A DNA stretch of 43,555 nt from Saprospiraceae bacterium (GTDB lineage Bacteria; Bacteroidota; Bacteroidia; Chitinophagales; Saprospiraceae): NCBI GenBank assembly GCA_024103005.1, contig JAGFJA010000065.1:1-43555 (forward strand), given 5' to 3'. Within the stretch, counting starts at the first letter, position 1. Every line of letters starts with the position of its first letter. The notes below the pieces were generated by a model, which worked only from the letters and a program-made list of their open reading frames with translations, was not told where the DNA came from and did not search any database. A program made the position numbers and the translations under genes. Below are positions 34,568-42,263 of this stretch, one piece after another.

Positions 34568-35598
34568 TTTGGATAATACTTTTGTTTTAATTTCAAACTC
34601 ACATTGACCAGCAGAATTAATACAGGCACTTCAACCAAAGGGCCGATTACCGCAGTAAAGGCCTGAGGTGAATTTAAACCAAAAACGGCAATCGCCACCG
34701 CAATCGCCAATTCAAAGTTGTTGCCCGTTGCGGTAAAGGCAATTGACGCATTTTTATCGTAAGGGATTTTCATTGCTTTGTTAATGAAAAAGCTTATGAA
34801 AAACATCAATACAAAATAGAGAATAAGCGGTATGGTAATTTTTAATACATCAAACGGTAAATCAATGATCTGATTGCCCTTCAGACTGAACATCAGCACG
34901 ATGGTGGCCAAAAGTGCAATTAGGGTAATAGGAGAGATTATCGGTATGAATTTGCGGTTGTACCAATTTTCTCCTTTTTTCCTGATCAAAAAATAGCGAC
35001 TCAGAAGTCCTGCCAGGAACGGTATTCCTAAGTAAATCAATACGCTTTCCGTTACATCACGCATTGAAACGCTTACTTCAAAATTACCAAAACCCAAATA
35101 GTTGGGGAGAACATTGATGAACAGCCAGACAAAGAAACTGTATGAAACCATTTGAAAGACACTGTTCAGAGCCACCAATAAGGCGGTATATTCCCGATTT
35201 GCCTTTGCCAGATCGCTCCATACTATGACCATTGCAATACACCTTGCTAAACCGATCAAAATCAGTCCGGTCATATATTCGGGTTCGTTTCTTAAAAACA
35301 AAACAGCCAGGCCAAACATTACGACCGTTCCGATGATCCAGTTCAAAATCAATGAAACCGCAATTGCTTTTTTGTCCTGCATCACCTTTGGCAACAGGCT
35401 GTAATTCACTTTTGCCAAAGGCGGGTACATCATCAGGATCAACCCGATTGCCAACGGAATATTGGTCGTCCCAATAGAGAATTTATTCATACTTTCTGAT
35501 ATGGCAGGAAAAAGATAACCTAATCCTACACCAAGTGCCATTGCCAAAAATATCCAGACCGTCAGATAACGGTCCAAAAATCTCATTTTTACATTCAT
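34564..35598 (-). CDS. acr3: Acr3-family arsenite efflux transporter
   Basis: 344 residues from ATG 35598 (MNVKMRFLDRYLTVWIF), about ten membrane segments. LIGLARCIAMVIVW holds the conserved Cys of the fourth segment, and AFTATGNNFELAIAVA the conserved Glu of the ninth, both needed for arsenite transport in Acr3. It expels As(III) across the inner membrane using the proton gradient. The open frame continues 18 codons upstream into arsM; the ATG used here is 4 bases past the arsM stop and fits the family's usual N-terminus. Confidence 0.93.
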   Translation of the reverse strand: MNVKMRFLDRYLTVWIFLAMALGVGLGYLFPAISESMNKFSIGTTNIPLAIGLILMMYPPLAKVNYSLLPKVMQDKKAIAVSLILNWIIGTVVMFGLAVLFLRNEPEYMTGLILIGLARCIAMVIVWSDLAKANREYTALLVALNSVFQMVSYSFFVWLFINVLPNYLGFGNFEVSVSMRDVTESVLIYLGIPFLAGLLSRYFLIRKKGENWYNRKFIPIISPITLIALLATIVLMFSLKGNQIIDLPFDVLKITIPLILYFVLMFFISFFINKAMKIPYDKNASIAFTATGNNFELAIAVAIAVFGLNSPQAFTAVIGPLVEVPVLILLVNVSLKLKQKYYPK

Positions 35599-35602
35599 AT
35601 AA

Positions 35603-36442
35603 TTAACAGCACTGAGTTTCTGACGAACAACAATTACCCTGCTTTTCTCCATATACAGTTATACTGAAGATGATATTTGGCTTTGAATTGTAAATCGCTG
35701 TTTCTTCATCTGTTAAATAATTTTTCAAAATATCATTGGGTACAATAATGGGTTTTTCTTTTTGAAGCCTGATGTTTTGAAATCCTGCGTCTTTAATTAT
35801 TTGTAGGTAATCTACTTTCCGAATGGCGCTTGCCACGCATCCAGCATACATTTCTGCTGCATTTTTTATTTTTTTAGGTAAATCTCCGGTAAGCACAATA
35901 TCCGAAATACTGAAGTGTCCGCCCGGTTTTAATATACGGTAAACCTCACCAAATGCTTTGGGCTTGTCCGGCACGAGGTTCATCACACAATTGCTTACCA
36001 CCACGTCAGCCACATTTGCGGTAATAGGAATTTTTTCAATGTCGCCCAATCGAAACTCTACATTGTTAAAACTTAATTTTTCGGCATTCGTTCTTGCCTT
36101 TTCTATCATTGCTTCGGTAAAATCAATTCCGATAACTTTTCCTGTTTCACCTGTTTCATGCCTTGCTACAAAGCAATCGTTTCCTGCACCGCTACCTAAA
36201 TCCACAACGGTATCGCCTTTTTTAATTTTGGCAAATTCAGTCGGCAGTCCGCACCCCAAGTTCAAATCTGCATCGGGATTATAACCTTCCAAGTGTGCGT
36301 ATTCGTCACTCATAATGTTATAAACCTCTGTGCTGCAACCGCCACTGCCACAACAAGATATAGCATTTGTTTCTTTGTCCTGTAAAGCGATTTCACTGTA
36401 TTTTTGCTTTACCATCTCTTTAATTTGTTCGTTATTGTTCAT
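35603..36442 (-). CDS. arsM: Arsenite S-adenosylmethionine methyltransferase ArsM
   Basis: 279 residues. VVDLGSGAGNDC (79-90) is the SAM-binding motif. The three arsenite-binding cysteines are visible: GCGLP (Cys64), SNCVMNL (Cys152) and AGCVASA (Cys202). A Cys-rich N-terminal patch (SCCGSGGCS, 29-37) and a C-terminal NCCSSETQCC tail are common in bacterial ArsM. It turns As(III) into methylated, partly volatile species. Second gene of the operon, 18 bases after arsR on the same strand. Confidence 0.93.
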   Translation of the reverse strand: MNNNEQIKEMVKQKYSEIALQDKETNAISCCGSGGCSTEVYNIMSDEYAHLEGYNPDADLNLGCGLPTEFAKIKKGDTVVDLGSGAGNDCFVARHETGETGKVIGIDFTEAMIEKARTNAEKLSFNNVEFRLGDIEKIPITANVADVVVSNCVMNLVPDKPKAFGEVYRILKPGGHFSISDIVLTGDLPKKIKNAAEMYAGCVASAIRKVDYLQIIKDAGFQNIRLQKEKPIIVPNDILKNYLTDEETAIYNSKPNIIFSITVYGEKQGNCCSSETQCC

Positions 36443-36460
36443 TGTTCTTATGTTTTTGAT

Positions 36461-36781
36461 TTAACAACATTTATTCTCTTGTTTATTTAATATGGAGTGA
36501 AAACCTGAAAAATAATTGCTCAATTTTCTAATCCCTTTTTCATTAATACAATAACAAATCGTATTGCCTTCAATACTTCCTTTGATTAAACCGGCATTTT
36601 TCAATTCTTTCAAGTGTTGCGAAACAGTAGGTTGTGCCAATGGCAATTCTTCAACAATGTCGCCGACGATGCAGGCATTGATTTTTAGCAGATGTTCCAT
36701 AATAGCCATTCGTGCCGGATGCCCCAAGGCTTTAAACAAGGATGCCATTTCCTGCTGGCTTTCGGTATAATCATTTTTCAT
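36461..36781 (-). CDS. arsR: ArsR-family arsenic-responsive repressor
   Basis: 106 residues from ATG 36781 (MKNDYTESQQ), a winged-helix ArsR/SmtB protein. LFKALGHPARMAIMEHL and LAQPTVSQHLKELKNAGLI are the dimer and recognition-helix regions. The E. coli-type ELCVCD metal motif is absent; candidate ligands are Cys37, Cys76 and Cys78 (CYC) and a C-terminal Cys pair (105-106). It should repress its own operon and release DNA on binding arsenite. A TTG start at 36811 is possible but would place the start inside the operator palindrome. Confidence 0.92.
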   Translation of the reverse strand: MKNDYTESQQEMASLFKALGHPARMAIMEHLLKINACIVGDIVEELPLAQPTVSQHLKELKNAGLIKGSIEGNTICYCINEKGIRKLSNYFSGFHSILNKQENKCC

Positions 36782-36802
36782 TTTATAATTTTGTTTATTT
36801 CT

Positions 36803-36820
36803 ATATTGCAATATTACAAT
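36803..36820. promoter_or_regulatory. Putative ArsR operator
   Basis: ATATTGCAATAT at 36803-36814 is a perfect 12-bp palindrome, overlapping a 16-bp imperfect one (ATTGCAATATTACAAT, 36805-36820, 14 of 16 symmetric). It is 21 bases upstream of the arsR ATG, where an autoregulatory ArsR site is expected. Confidence 0.6.
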
Positions 36821-36927
36821 AACGATTTTGATTGTAGAACAATTCTATTGATTTTTCACAAATTTAATTTTCTATTGTTGGAAATTTTGTTCGGAGGTGT
36901 GTTTTTGGGGTTGCCACTAACACAAAG

Positions 36928-37311
36928 GAATATTGATACCTTCACCGCCTATCCCATTCAAACCAATCTCCAGTATCAATCATGGAAAGCCATGACTATA
37001 ATCCTAATATTTTAGCTGAAAGTCCCGAACTTGTTTCGGGATTGGACGAGACGGCGATGCTATATGGAAAAATCAAAACTCCTTTACTCTTTAGTTTGAT
37101 GCACAAGATAATTAATTTACAATTTCCGGAAGTCGATTATTCAGGCTATGCACAATTGTAAAAACAAGCGGAAAAGCCCTAAATTAAAATAGCCTCATGC
37201 AAAAGCCTTCATAAATTCCAACTTCACCTATTAATAGCCTACAGTATCATACAGGTCGCTCCAAAAGCCACCCTTCAACCGAGGTTTAAATCGCAACTCC
37301 GCTGCGCTGGT
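36928..37311 (+). repeat. Right copy of the direct repeat flanking the ars operon
   Basis: Counterpart of 33750-34112, offset about 3.2 kb, same orientation. It is about 25 bases longer between the AATATT start and the second AATATTTT block. It carries an open frame (36982-37161) whose homologue in the left copy is interrupted, so this copy is better preserved. Similarity to the left copy stops at about 37311, where the VOC-gene unit begins. Confidence 0.75.
36982..37161 (+). pseudogene. 59-codon ORF in the right repeat, remnant of an unidentified protein
   Basis: ATG 36982 to TAA 37159-37161, starting MESHDYNPNILAESPELV and ending FPEVDYSGYAQL. Just upstream a different frame reads NIDTFTAYPIQTNLQYQSW, and in the left repeat a similar NIYTFSSSHPL occurs, so the two frames may once have been one gene, now frameshifted. 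No family is recognised. The conservation of frame between the copies near the end argues that the repeat descends from coding DNA. Confidence 0.4.
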
Positions 37312-37911
37312 GGCGTTTACACCTTTTTTGTTGGTGGCTGCCGTGTTTGGTCGTGTCAGTTGTTGTATATCAAATTTGGGAGTATTGTCGTCAAGTTTGG
37401 TTGCAGTTACCTGCTTTGTGTTTTCAAATTTTGTTTTCCGATTTGAGTTTTATGGTTCGATAAATTTCGTCATTGTTCAATTATATGCTTTGTCCAAAAG
37501 TTAATAAATTACTGTCAGGGTCAAGTATAGAAAATTCTATTTGTCCCCACGGTTTTGTTTGCAATTTTCCGTTTGGGTGAATGTCTGTTGTATTGTCCAA
37601 TAACGATTGATACAAATTGGCAATTTCATTTGTTCGGATATAAACTTGTCCGTAGTTTTCTTTCGGTTCAAGATTTTTAAATTCAAAAAAGTGAATTTCT
37701 ATATCGTCTTTTTTTATCATTAGATAATCGCCATAATCGCCCAATTCTGTAAAACCCAATTTATTCAAGTAAAAGTCTTTGGTTACATTTTTGTCACGCA
37801 TTGGCAATTTCGGAATAATGTTTGTCAGCATAATATTGTCTTTTTTGTCTATACGTTAATGGTTAATCGGACGGGCTGTTACACTCGCCCATAACATCTA
37901 TATACACGCCA
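37311..37911. mobile_element. Cassette-like unit carrying a VOC gene (putative)
   Basis: About 600 bases with inverted ends: TGGCGTTTACA (37311-37321) against the complement of TATACACGCCA (37901-37911), 9 of 11 matching. The right end holds nested palindromic arms GTTA/TAAC (37862-37865, 37892-37895) and GGGC/GCCC (37873-37876, 37887-37890) with an unequal spacer, resembling an integron attC hairpin. The left 170 bases are noncoding, T- and G-rich on the plus strand. No integrase is nearby, so mobility is inference. Confidence 0.4.
37481..37831 (-). CDS. VOC family protein (bleomycin-resistance/glyoxalase-like)
   Basis: 116 residues, one vicinal-oxygen-chelate domain. IPKLPMRDKNVTKDFYLNKLGF, EIHFFEF and PWGQIEFSILDPDSNLLTFGQ match the bleomycin-resistance protein group (BLMA/BLMT-like), which binds drugs without a catalytic metal. 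ATG at 37831. It lies in a small unit with palindromic ends next to the ars island, consistent with a mobile resistance gene, though real bleomycin binding cannot be inferred at this level. Confidence 0.85.
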   Translation of the reverse strand: MLTNIIPKLPMRDKNVTKDFYLNKLGFTELGDYGDYLMIKKDDIEIHFFEFKNLEPKENYGQVYIRTNEIANLYQSLLDNTTDIHPNGKLQTKPWGQIEFSILDPDSNLLTFGQSI

Positions 37912-38286
37912 TTTGGCCAATATTTTCCATAAATGTACTTCTTAATTCTCAACTATCCATGTGATCCATCGGACGTTTAATGTTTTTCCTAAGCCTTTCC
38001 GCAATGTACATAATTTTGCATGCCGACACACCACAATAATTATATCGTAACTTATTCCAGGATTTTCACAGGTTGCTTACAGAATTTCTTCGCCATACTT
38101 TAGCGTTTAGTCAGGACTTAATCTAACAACTCATTTTGCCGGGCAACAATTTAGTCCCGATAGCTTATTACAATGTAACTCTCATGGTACAACTATACGA
38201 ATACTTTGAGGACTTTCTTGCGATCCAACGCCTGTTTTATTTATTAATTTTATGAAAACAGAACGGATGTTTGTGAAGATGCATTC
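37912..38286. other. Intergenic region with no supported gene
   Basis: No full ORF. On the minus strand a stretch reading ...CGVSACKIMYIAERLRKNIK (about 37970-38035) looks protein-like but is flanked by stops and has only 20 codons after its first ATG. The rest shows no palindrome or promoter I can defend. It may be decayed mobile DNA bordering the cassette. Confidence 0.35.
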
Positions 38287-39165
38287 TTATATCTTCATCG
38301 GAACTTCCATGACGAGCAGCCGGGCATCACTCTCAGCGTGTATTTCAATCTTTTCCGTGTCCCAGATTCCGAGTCCGTCACGACTGTTCATACTTATGTC
38401 ATCGACAGTTAAGGTACCCTCCAGGTTGAATATATATACCCCATTGTCTTTGCCATGAAGCGTGTAAGTTGTTGTCGTCCCCCGGTTGAAGTCACCTAAG
38501 TGAATCCATGCTTTCTGATGTATCCAGACGCCTTCATCTTCTCTATCCGGGGAGACAACCTGCTGTAACCTGTTTTTTATGTCAGCCGGGTTTAACGTGA
38601 TCTGATCATATCGTGGTGTCACATCTTTTTTGTCGGGGAAGATCCAGATCTGGAGAAACTTCACCGGTATATCCCTGTTTTTATTGTATTCACTGTGCCT
38701 GATGCCTGTGCCGGCACTCATTACCTGGATATCTCCACTCTTTATGACAGCAACATTGCCCATACTGTCCTTGTGCTGAAGGTCGCCTTCAAGCGGAATG
38801 CTGATGATTTCCATATTGTCATGCGGGTGCGTCCCGAAGCCCATACCGGGAGCTACGGTGTCATCATTGAGGACGCGGAGAGCTCCGAAATGTATTCGAT
38901 CAGGATTGTAATAATTGGCAAAACTAAAGGTGTGTCTGCTCTGAAGCCAGCCATGATTGGCATTGCCACGACTATCTGCAGCGTGAAATACTTTATTTGA
39001 CATAATATTTGAATTAGTGTGAGGTAAATGATTAAATCCGTATCCTTCGAGCTTTCTTTCATCCTCAGCCGTTCTCTGGTCGATTTTAGAAAAAAGATCC
39101 AGGCCTGTCACCATCAGCCCGCTTACACCAAGGACAGAATTTCCGATAAAATCTTTTCTTTTCAT
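38287..39165 (-). CDS. Pirin family bicupin protein with N-terminal export-like extension
   Basis: 292 residues from ATG 39165. The pirin core begins at MSNKVFHAADSRGNANHGWL (usual family start, codon at 39003) and has the metal-binding GFGTHPHDNMEII and GTGIRHSEYN in the first cupin, as in YhhW-type quercetin dioxygenases. Before it lie 54 residues starting MKRKDFIGNSVLGVSGLMVTG, like a Bacteroidota Tat signal but with Lys-Arg-Lys rather than Arg-Arg. A consensus promoter at 39187-39218 supports the long form. Location (periplasm or cytosol) is unresolved. Confidence 0.85.
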   Translation of the reverse strand: MKRKDFIGNSVLGVSGLMVTGLDLFSKIDQRTAEDERKLEGYGFNHLPHTNSNIMSNKVFHAADSRGNANHGWLQSRHTFSFANYYNPDRIHFGALRVLNDDTVAPGMGFGTHPHDNMEIISIPLEGDLQHKDSMGNVAVIKSGDIQVMSAGTGIRHSEYNKNRDIPVKFLQIWIFPDKKDVTPRYDQITLNPADIKNRLQQVVSPDREDEGVWIHQKAWIHLGDFNRGTTTTYTLHGKDNGVYIFNLEGTLTVDDISMNSRDGLGIWDTEKIEIHAESDARLLVMEVPMKI

Positions 39166-39186
39166 CTTTACATGTAATTTACACAG

Positions 39187-39218
39187 CAAAGATACCGTTA
39201 TAATGAACTGTAGTCCAA
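39187..39218 (-). promoter_or_regulatory. Promoter of the pirin gene
   Basis: On the minus strand TTG (39218-39216), 21 bases, TATCTTTG (39194-39187). The start site near 39180 leaves a 15-base leader before ATG 39165 and excludes ATG 39189. Confidence 0.6.
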
Positions 39219-39282
39219 TAAGATATATTAATAAAAAGGCTTAATATAGATTAAGATTAAGGTGTATGGAGGACGGGGTTCT

Positions 39283-39870
39283 TTAGCTGGTGCCTTTACG
39301 ACGCTTTATTTCGTCTCTAATCTCAGCAGCTTTTTCATAGTTTTCATCTAAGAGTGCATCGTCCAGCATTTGGTTCAGTTCCTCTGAAGTTTTGGAAGCA
39401 TAGTATCCGGATTGATTTCCGGAAGGTTCATCCGCGGACTCTTCTATATCCAGTTCCAGCACGACACCGGCAGAATCAAGGATGTGGTCATACGTGTATA
39501 TCGGGCAATCAAACCGAACAGCCATGGCGAGTGCATCCGAAGTACGGGAGTCGATTTCGATGACTTCGCCATTTCTATCACATATCAGGTGGGCATAAAA
39601 TATACCTTCTATCAGATCATTTATGATAATTTCCCGGATGTGGATATCAAAAGAATCCAGTGTGTTTTTAAATAAATCATGAGTCAATGGGCGATTGGGG
39701 ATCATCCTTTCCATAGACACTGCTATTGCCTGGGCTTCATAACCGCCGATGACGATGGGCAGCCGGCGATTGCCATTAACTTCTCCCAACACAACGGCAT
39801 AATTATTAGATTGGGTTACGCTATGTGAAAGCGCGATGATCTCTAAAAGTATTTTTTTGGTTGCTGCCAC
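39283..39870 (-). CDS. Bifunctional nuclease-type protein (DUF151 plus UvrB/UvrC motif)
   Basis: 195 residues. Residues 1-130 form the DUF151/BFN domain (VVLGEVNGNRRLPIVIGGYEAQAIA, IEIDSRTSDALAMAVRFDCPIYTY). The C-terminal 40 residues (SEELNQMLDDALLDENYEKAAEIRDEIKRRK) are a UVR motif, the interaction helix pair of UvrB and UvrC. This two-domain form is standard in Bacteroidota. Nuclease activity is described for a plant homologue; the bacterial role is unclear. TACTTTTG at 39901-39894 on the minus strand is a plausible -7 element. Confidence 0.92.
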   Translation of the reverse strand: MAATKKILLEIIALSHSVTQSNNYAVVLGEVNGNRRLPIVIGGYEAQAIAVSMERMIPNRPLTHDLFKNTLDSFDIHIREIIINDLIEGIFYAHLICDRNGEVIEIDSRTSDALAMAVRFDCPIYTYDHILDSAGVVLELDIEESADEPSGNQSGYYASKTSEELNQMLDDALLDENYEKAAEIRDEIKRRKGTS

Positions 39871-40023
39871 AGCGTCAAACTTTATTTTACCGTCAAAAGT
39901 ACATATTTATCCGTAACTGCCCGGATACTATTTATTTAAACAGAAAAATTATGCCGGATGGTCCGGATGAAGTTTCTTTTTTGACTTTATTCCATTTCCG
40001 GAATCAGTATTTTGAAGAATGCT

Positions 40024-40050
40024 GACGCCTTGATCCCATATCAAGGCGTC
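40024..40050 (-). terminator. Hairpin terminator of the etfB-etfA operon
   Basis: GACGCCTTGA (40024-40033) and TCAAGGCGTC (40041-40050) form a perfect 10-bp stem with a 7-base loop, beginning 20 bases past the etfA stop. The minus-strand tail is only moderately T-rich. Confidence 0.65.
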
Positions 40051-40070
40051 AGGTACTTTGTTTTATAGGC

Positions 40071-41033
40071 TTAGTGGCTTGATTTAAATCTCTTGACCGA
40101 TTCGATCAGCCGTGGTACTACTTCAAACAAATCTCCGACTATCCCGTAGTCAGCAGCCTTAAAGAAAGGCGCTTCAGGGTCTTTGTTGATGACGACGATC
40201 ACTCTTGAGTTGTTGACACCAGCCAGGTGCTGGATAGCTCCTGATATACCGATGGCAATATACAGGTTAGGGCGGATGGCAATACCTGTCTGGCCTACAT
40301 GCTCATGGTGAGGACGCCAGCCCGAGTCAGAAACCGGTCTGGAACATGCTGTGGTGGCTCCGAGTTCCGCTGCGAGTTGTTCGATAATACCCCAGTTGGA
40401 AGGGTCTTTCATGCCCCGCCCGGCAGACACGACCAGGGAAGCTTCAGGAAGAGGCACTACACCGCTGACGGTTTTCCTTTCAATGACCTTTACCTTGGCT
40501 GCCGGAACGGATACAGACAATGATTGAACAGCCACGGCTTCACCTGATTTTTCTGGCTTGATGGCATTACCCATTACGGAAATGACCTTTTTATCGGAAG
40601 TGATGTTGTAAAATGCGGTAGCCTTACCGGAGTAAACACTTTTTGGGACGATAAATCCATCTGACACATTGGGTAGTTCGCTTGCACCTGATACACTTCC
40701 TGCATTGAGGCGAACAGCCAGACGACCTGTGATGGACTTTCCTATTGCTGTATGGGAAAGGACGAGGATGGTTCCGCCTAATTGGTTGAAAGCGTCGGCA
40801 ATAGCGGATGTATAGGATTGTGAGTCAAACTGGTTCAATGAATTATCGGCTATATTGTAAACCTCCTGAGCTCCATAGGCGCCTAGTTCTCCGGCATTTT
40901 CTACTGTCCCCAGAGTGACCGCCTTGCATGTAAGACCGCACAGGTCGGCGACTTTGCGACCATAGGTTGTAGCCTCAAAAGCGGATTTTTTCAGGCTGCC
41001 TTCAACTGCTTCTGCAAATATGATAACTGACAT
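40071..41033 (-). CDS. etfA: Electron transfer flavoprotein, alpha subunit
   Basis: 320 residues. The C-terminal FAD-binding domain shows VSAGRGMKDPSNW, CSRPVSDSGWRPHHEHVGQTG and LYIAIGISGAIQHLAGV, the hallmark ETF-alpha signature, then VINKDPEAPFFKAADYGIVGD. With EtfB it carries electrons from acyl-CoA and other dehydrogenases to a quinone oxidoreductase. Length and motifs match the standard (non-bifurcating-type) ETF, though this cannot be settled from one subunit. It starts 40 bases after etfB and ends in a hairpin. Confidence 0.95.
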   Translation of the reverse strand: MSVIIFAEAVEGSLKKSAFEATTYGRKVADLCGLTCKAVTLGTVENAGELGAYGAQEVYNIADNSLNQFDSQSYTSAIADAFNQLGGTILVLSHTAIGKSITGRLAVRLNAGSVSGASELPNVSDGFIVPKSVYSGKATAFYNITSDKKVISVMGNAIKPEKSGEAVAVQSLSVSVPAAKVKVIERKTVSGVVPLPEASLVVSAGRGMKDPSNWGIIEQLAAELGATTACSRPVSDSGWRPHHEHVGQTGIAIRPNLYIAIGISGAIQHLAGVNNSRVIVVINKDPEAPFFKAADYGIVGDLFEVVPRLIESVKRFKSSH

Positions 41034-41073
41034 GATATGCTTCGTTTTTTAGATGAGAAAATGGGGTGAATAG

Positions 41074-41814
41074 TTAGATAACCTTTGCTTCTTCGTGTAA
41101 TAGTCTTACCAATTCGTCGGTATCTTCCGGTGCTATGAGGTGGACAGACTTACGAGCCGGTGGCAGTTCATGGCGGATAATCACCGAAGGGCTGCTGGTC
41201 GCTACGGGTTCTATTACGGCGAGAGGCTTGGTCTTGGAGGTCATGATGCCTTTCATGTTGGGAATGCGCTGTTGGGCCAATCCCTGAGCGCAGCTGATGA
41301 CCAGTGGAAGGGAAGCTTCCATCACCTCTGTCCCTCCTTCTATTTCACGGCTAATAGTGGCAGTGGTGCCGGAGACGTCTAATTTATTGGCATAGGAGAT
41401 AAAGGGCAGGTCAAGAAGTTCGGCGAGAGCAGCGCCCACCTCACTGTCATTGTAGTCAATGGTTTCTTTACCCAATAGGATCAGATCATAGCTCTGAGAC
41501 TTGATATAGGCTGCCAATTGGTGTGCCACGTCCCAAGCGCTTTCAGGCTCTTTGTTGATGCGGACGGCATCCTGAGCGCCTATGGCAAGGGCTTTACGGA
41601 TGATGGTATCGTTGTCTGCCGTACCGACATTAATTACGGTAACTGTTCCGCCCTGAGCTTCTGTCAGTTCAAGACCTCTGACGAGGGCAAACCATTCGTC
41701 GTAGGGATTCATGATAAATTGTACGCCATCTGCCTGGAAGGCTTTGCCGTCATTCTGGAAGGCAATTTTGGCTGTTGTATCCGGAGTTTTGCTGATGCAA
41801 ACTAAAACCTTCAT
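41074..41814 (-). CDS. etfB: Electron transfer flavoprotein, beta subunit
   Basis: 246 residues. MKVLVCISKTPDTTAKI is the typical start, FIMNPYDEWFALVRGLEL and LILLGKETIDYNDSEVGAALAELL are AMP-binding/partner-contact regions, and the conserved recognition-loop block around SREIEGGTEVMEASLPLVIS follows. It forms the heterodimer with EtfA. First gene of the operon; the leader is about 100 bases if TATATTTG (41928-41921, minus strand) is its -7 element. Confidence 0.95.
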   Translation of the reverse strand: MKVLVCISKTPDTTAKIAFQNDGKAFQADGVQFIMNPYDEWFALVRGLELTEAQGGTVTVINVGTADNDTIIRKALAIGAQDAVRINKEPESAWDVAHQLAAYIKSQSYDLILLGKETIDYNDSEVGAALAELLDLPFISYANKLDVSGTTATISREIEGGTEVMEASLPLVISCAQGLAQQRIPNMKGIMTSKTKPLAVIEPVATSSPSVIIRHELPPARKSVHLIAPEDTDELVRLLHEEAKVI

Positions 41815-42200
41815 TGAAAAATATTTAAAGTTTAGAAGTAAAAAGAGGCCATCACAAAATCCTGTTTTAAAAATCGCAAATTTTTATAAATTTTCAAAAT
41901 TATATTTTGTTCAAGCGTCGCAAATATAGGGATTTTAAATGAATATTAAAAACTTTTGAGGATGATTTTATCTTTTTACATTTAAGGAAAGGGAATTTCC
42001 GGGTTAGTATTGAAATGTTTGAAGCCGGAAGGTTATTTTCGGTGTTCTGACCACTGTACTTATAATCTATATATTTCATAAAATACTAATAGTCAATATT
42101 ATGAGAAATTTTTATTTTGGATGACAAATTAACGAAGTCAGGAGATAAAAATTATAACCATCTCCACTTCACTTGCCCAAAGGAAATGTAACGATGTTGA
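41815..42200. other. AT-rich intergenic region, promoter of etfB
   Basis: No gene found. It contains TATATTTG on the minus strand (41928-41921), an exact TAnnTTTG, as the probable etfB promoter. Base composition drops sharply in GC, and the downstream T9SS gene shares that character. Confidence 0.4.
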
Positions 42201-42251
42201 GGTAAGATCAATGCCTTAAATTTCATATAAATCTGTGGCATTAATCTTACC
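42201..42251. terminator. Stem-loop downstream of the T9SS gene
   Basis: GGTAAGATCAATGCC (42201-42215) pairs with GGCATTAATCTTACC (42237-42251) at 14 of 15 positions around a 21-base loop, ending 12 bases from the T9SS gene's stop. The T-rich run is on the plus-strand side, so for the minus-strand gene it is an imperfect terminator; on the plus strand there is no gene to end. Confidence 0.5.
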
Positions 42252-42263
42252 TAATTTTTAATT

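Noticed and set aside
37310-37504. 64-codon plus-strand frame in the cassette-like unit
   Set aside because: Low-complexity F/V/S composition produced by T/G-rich noncoding DNA and overlapping the VOC gene end.
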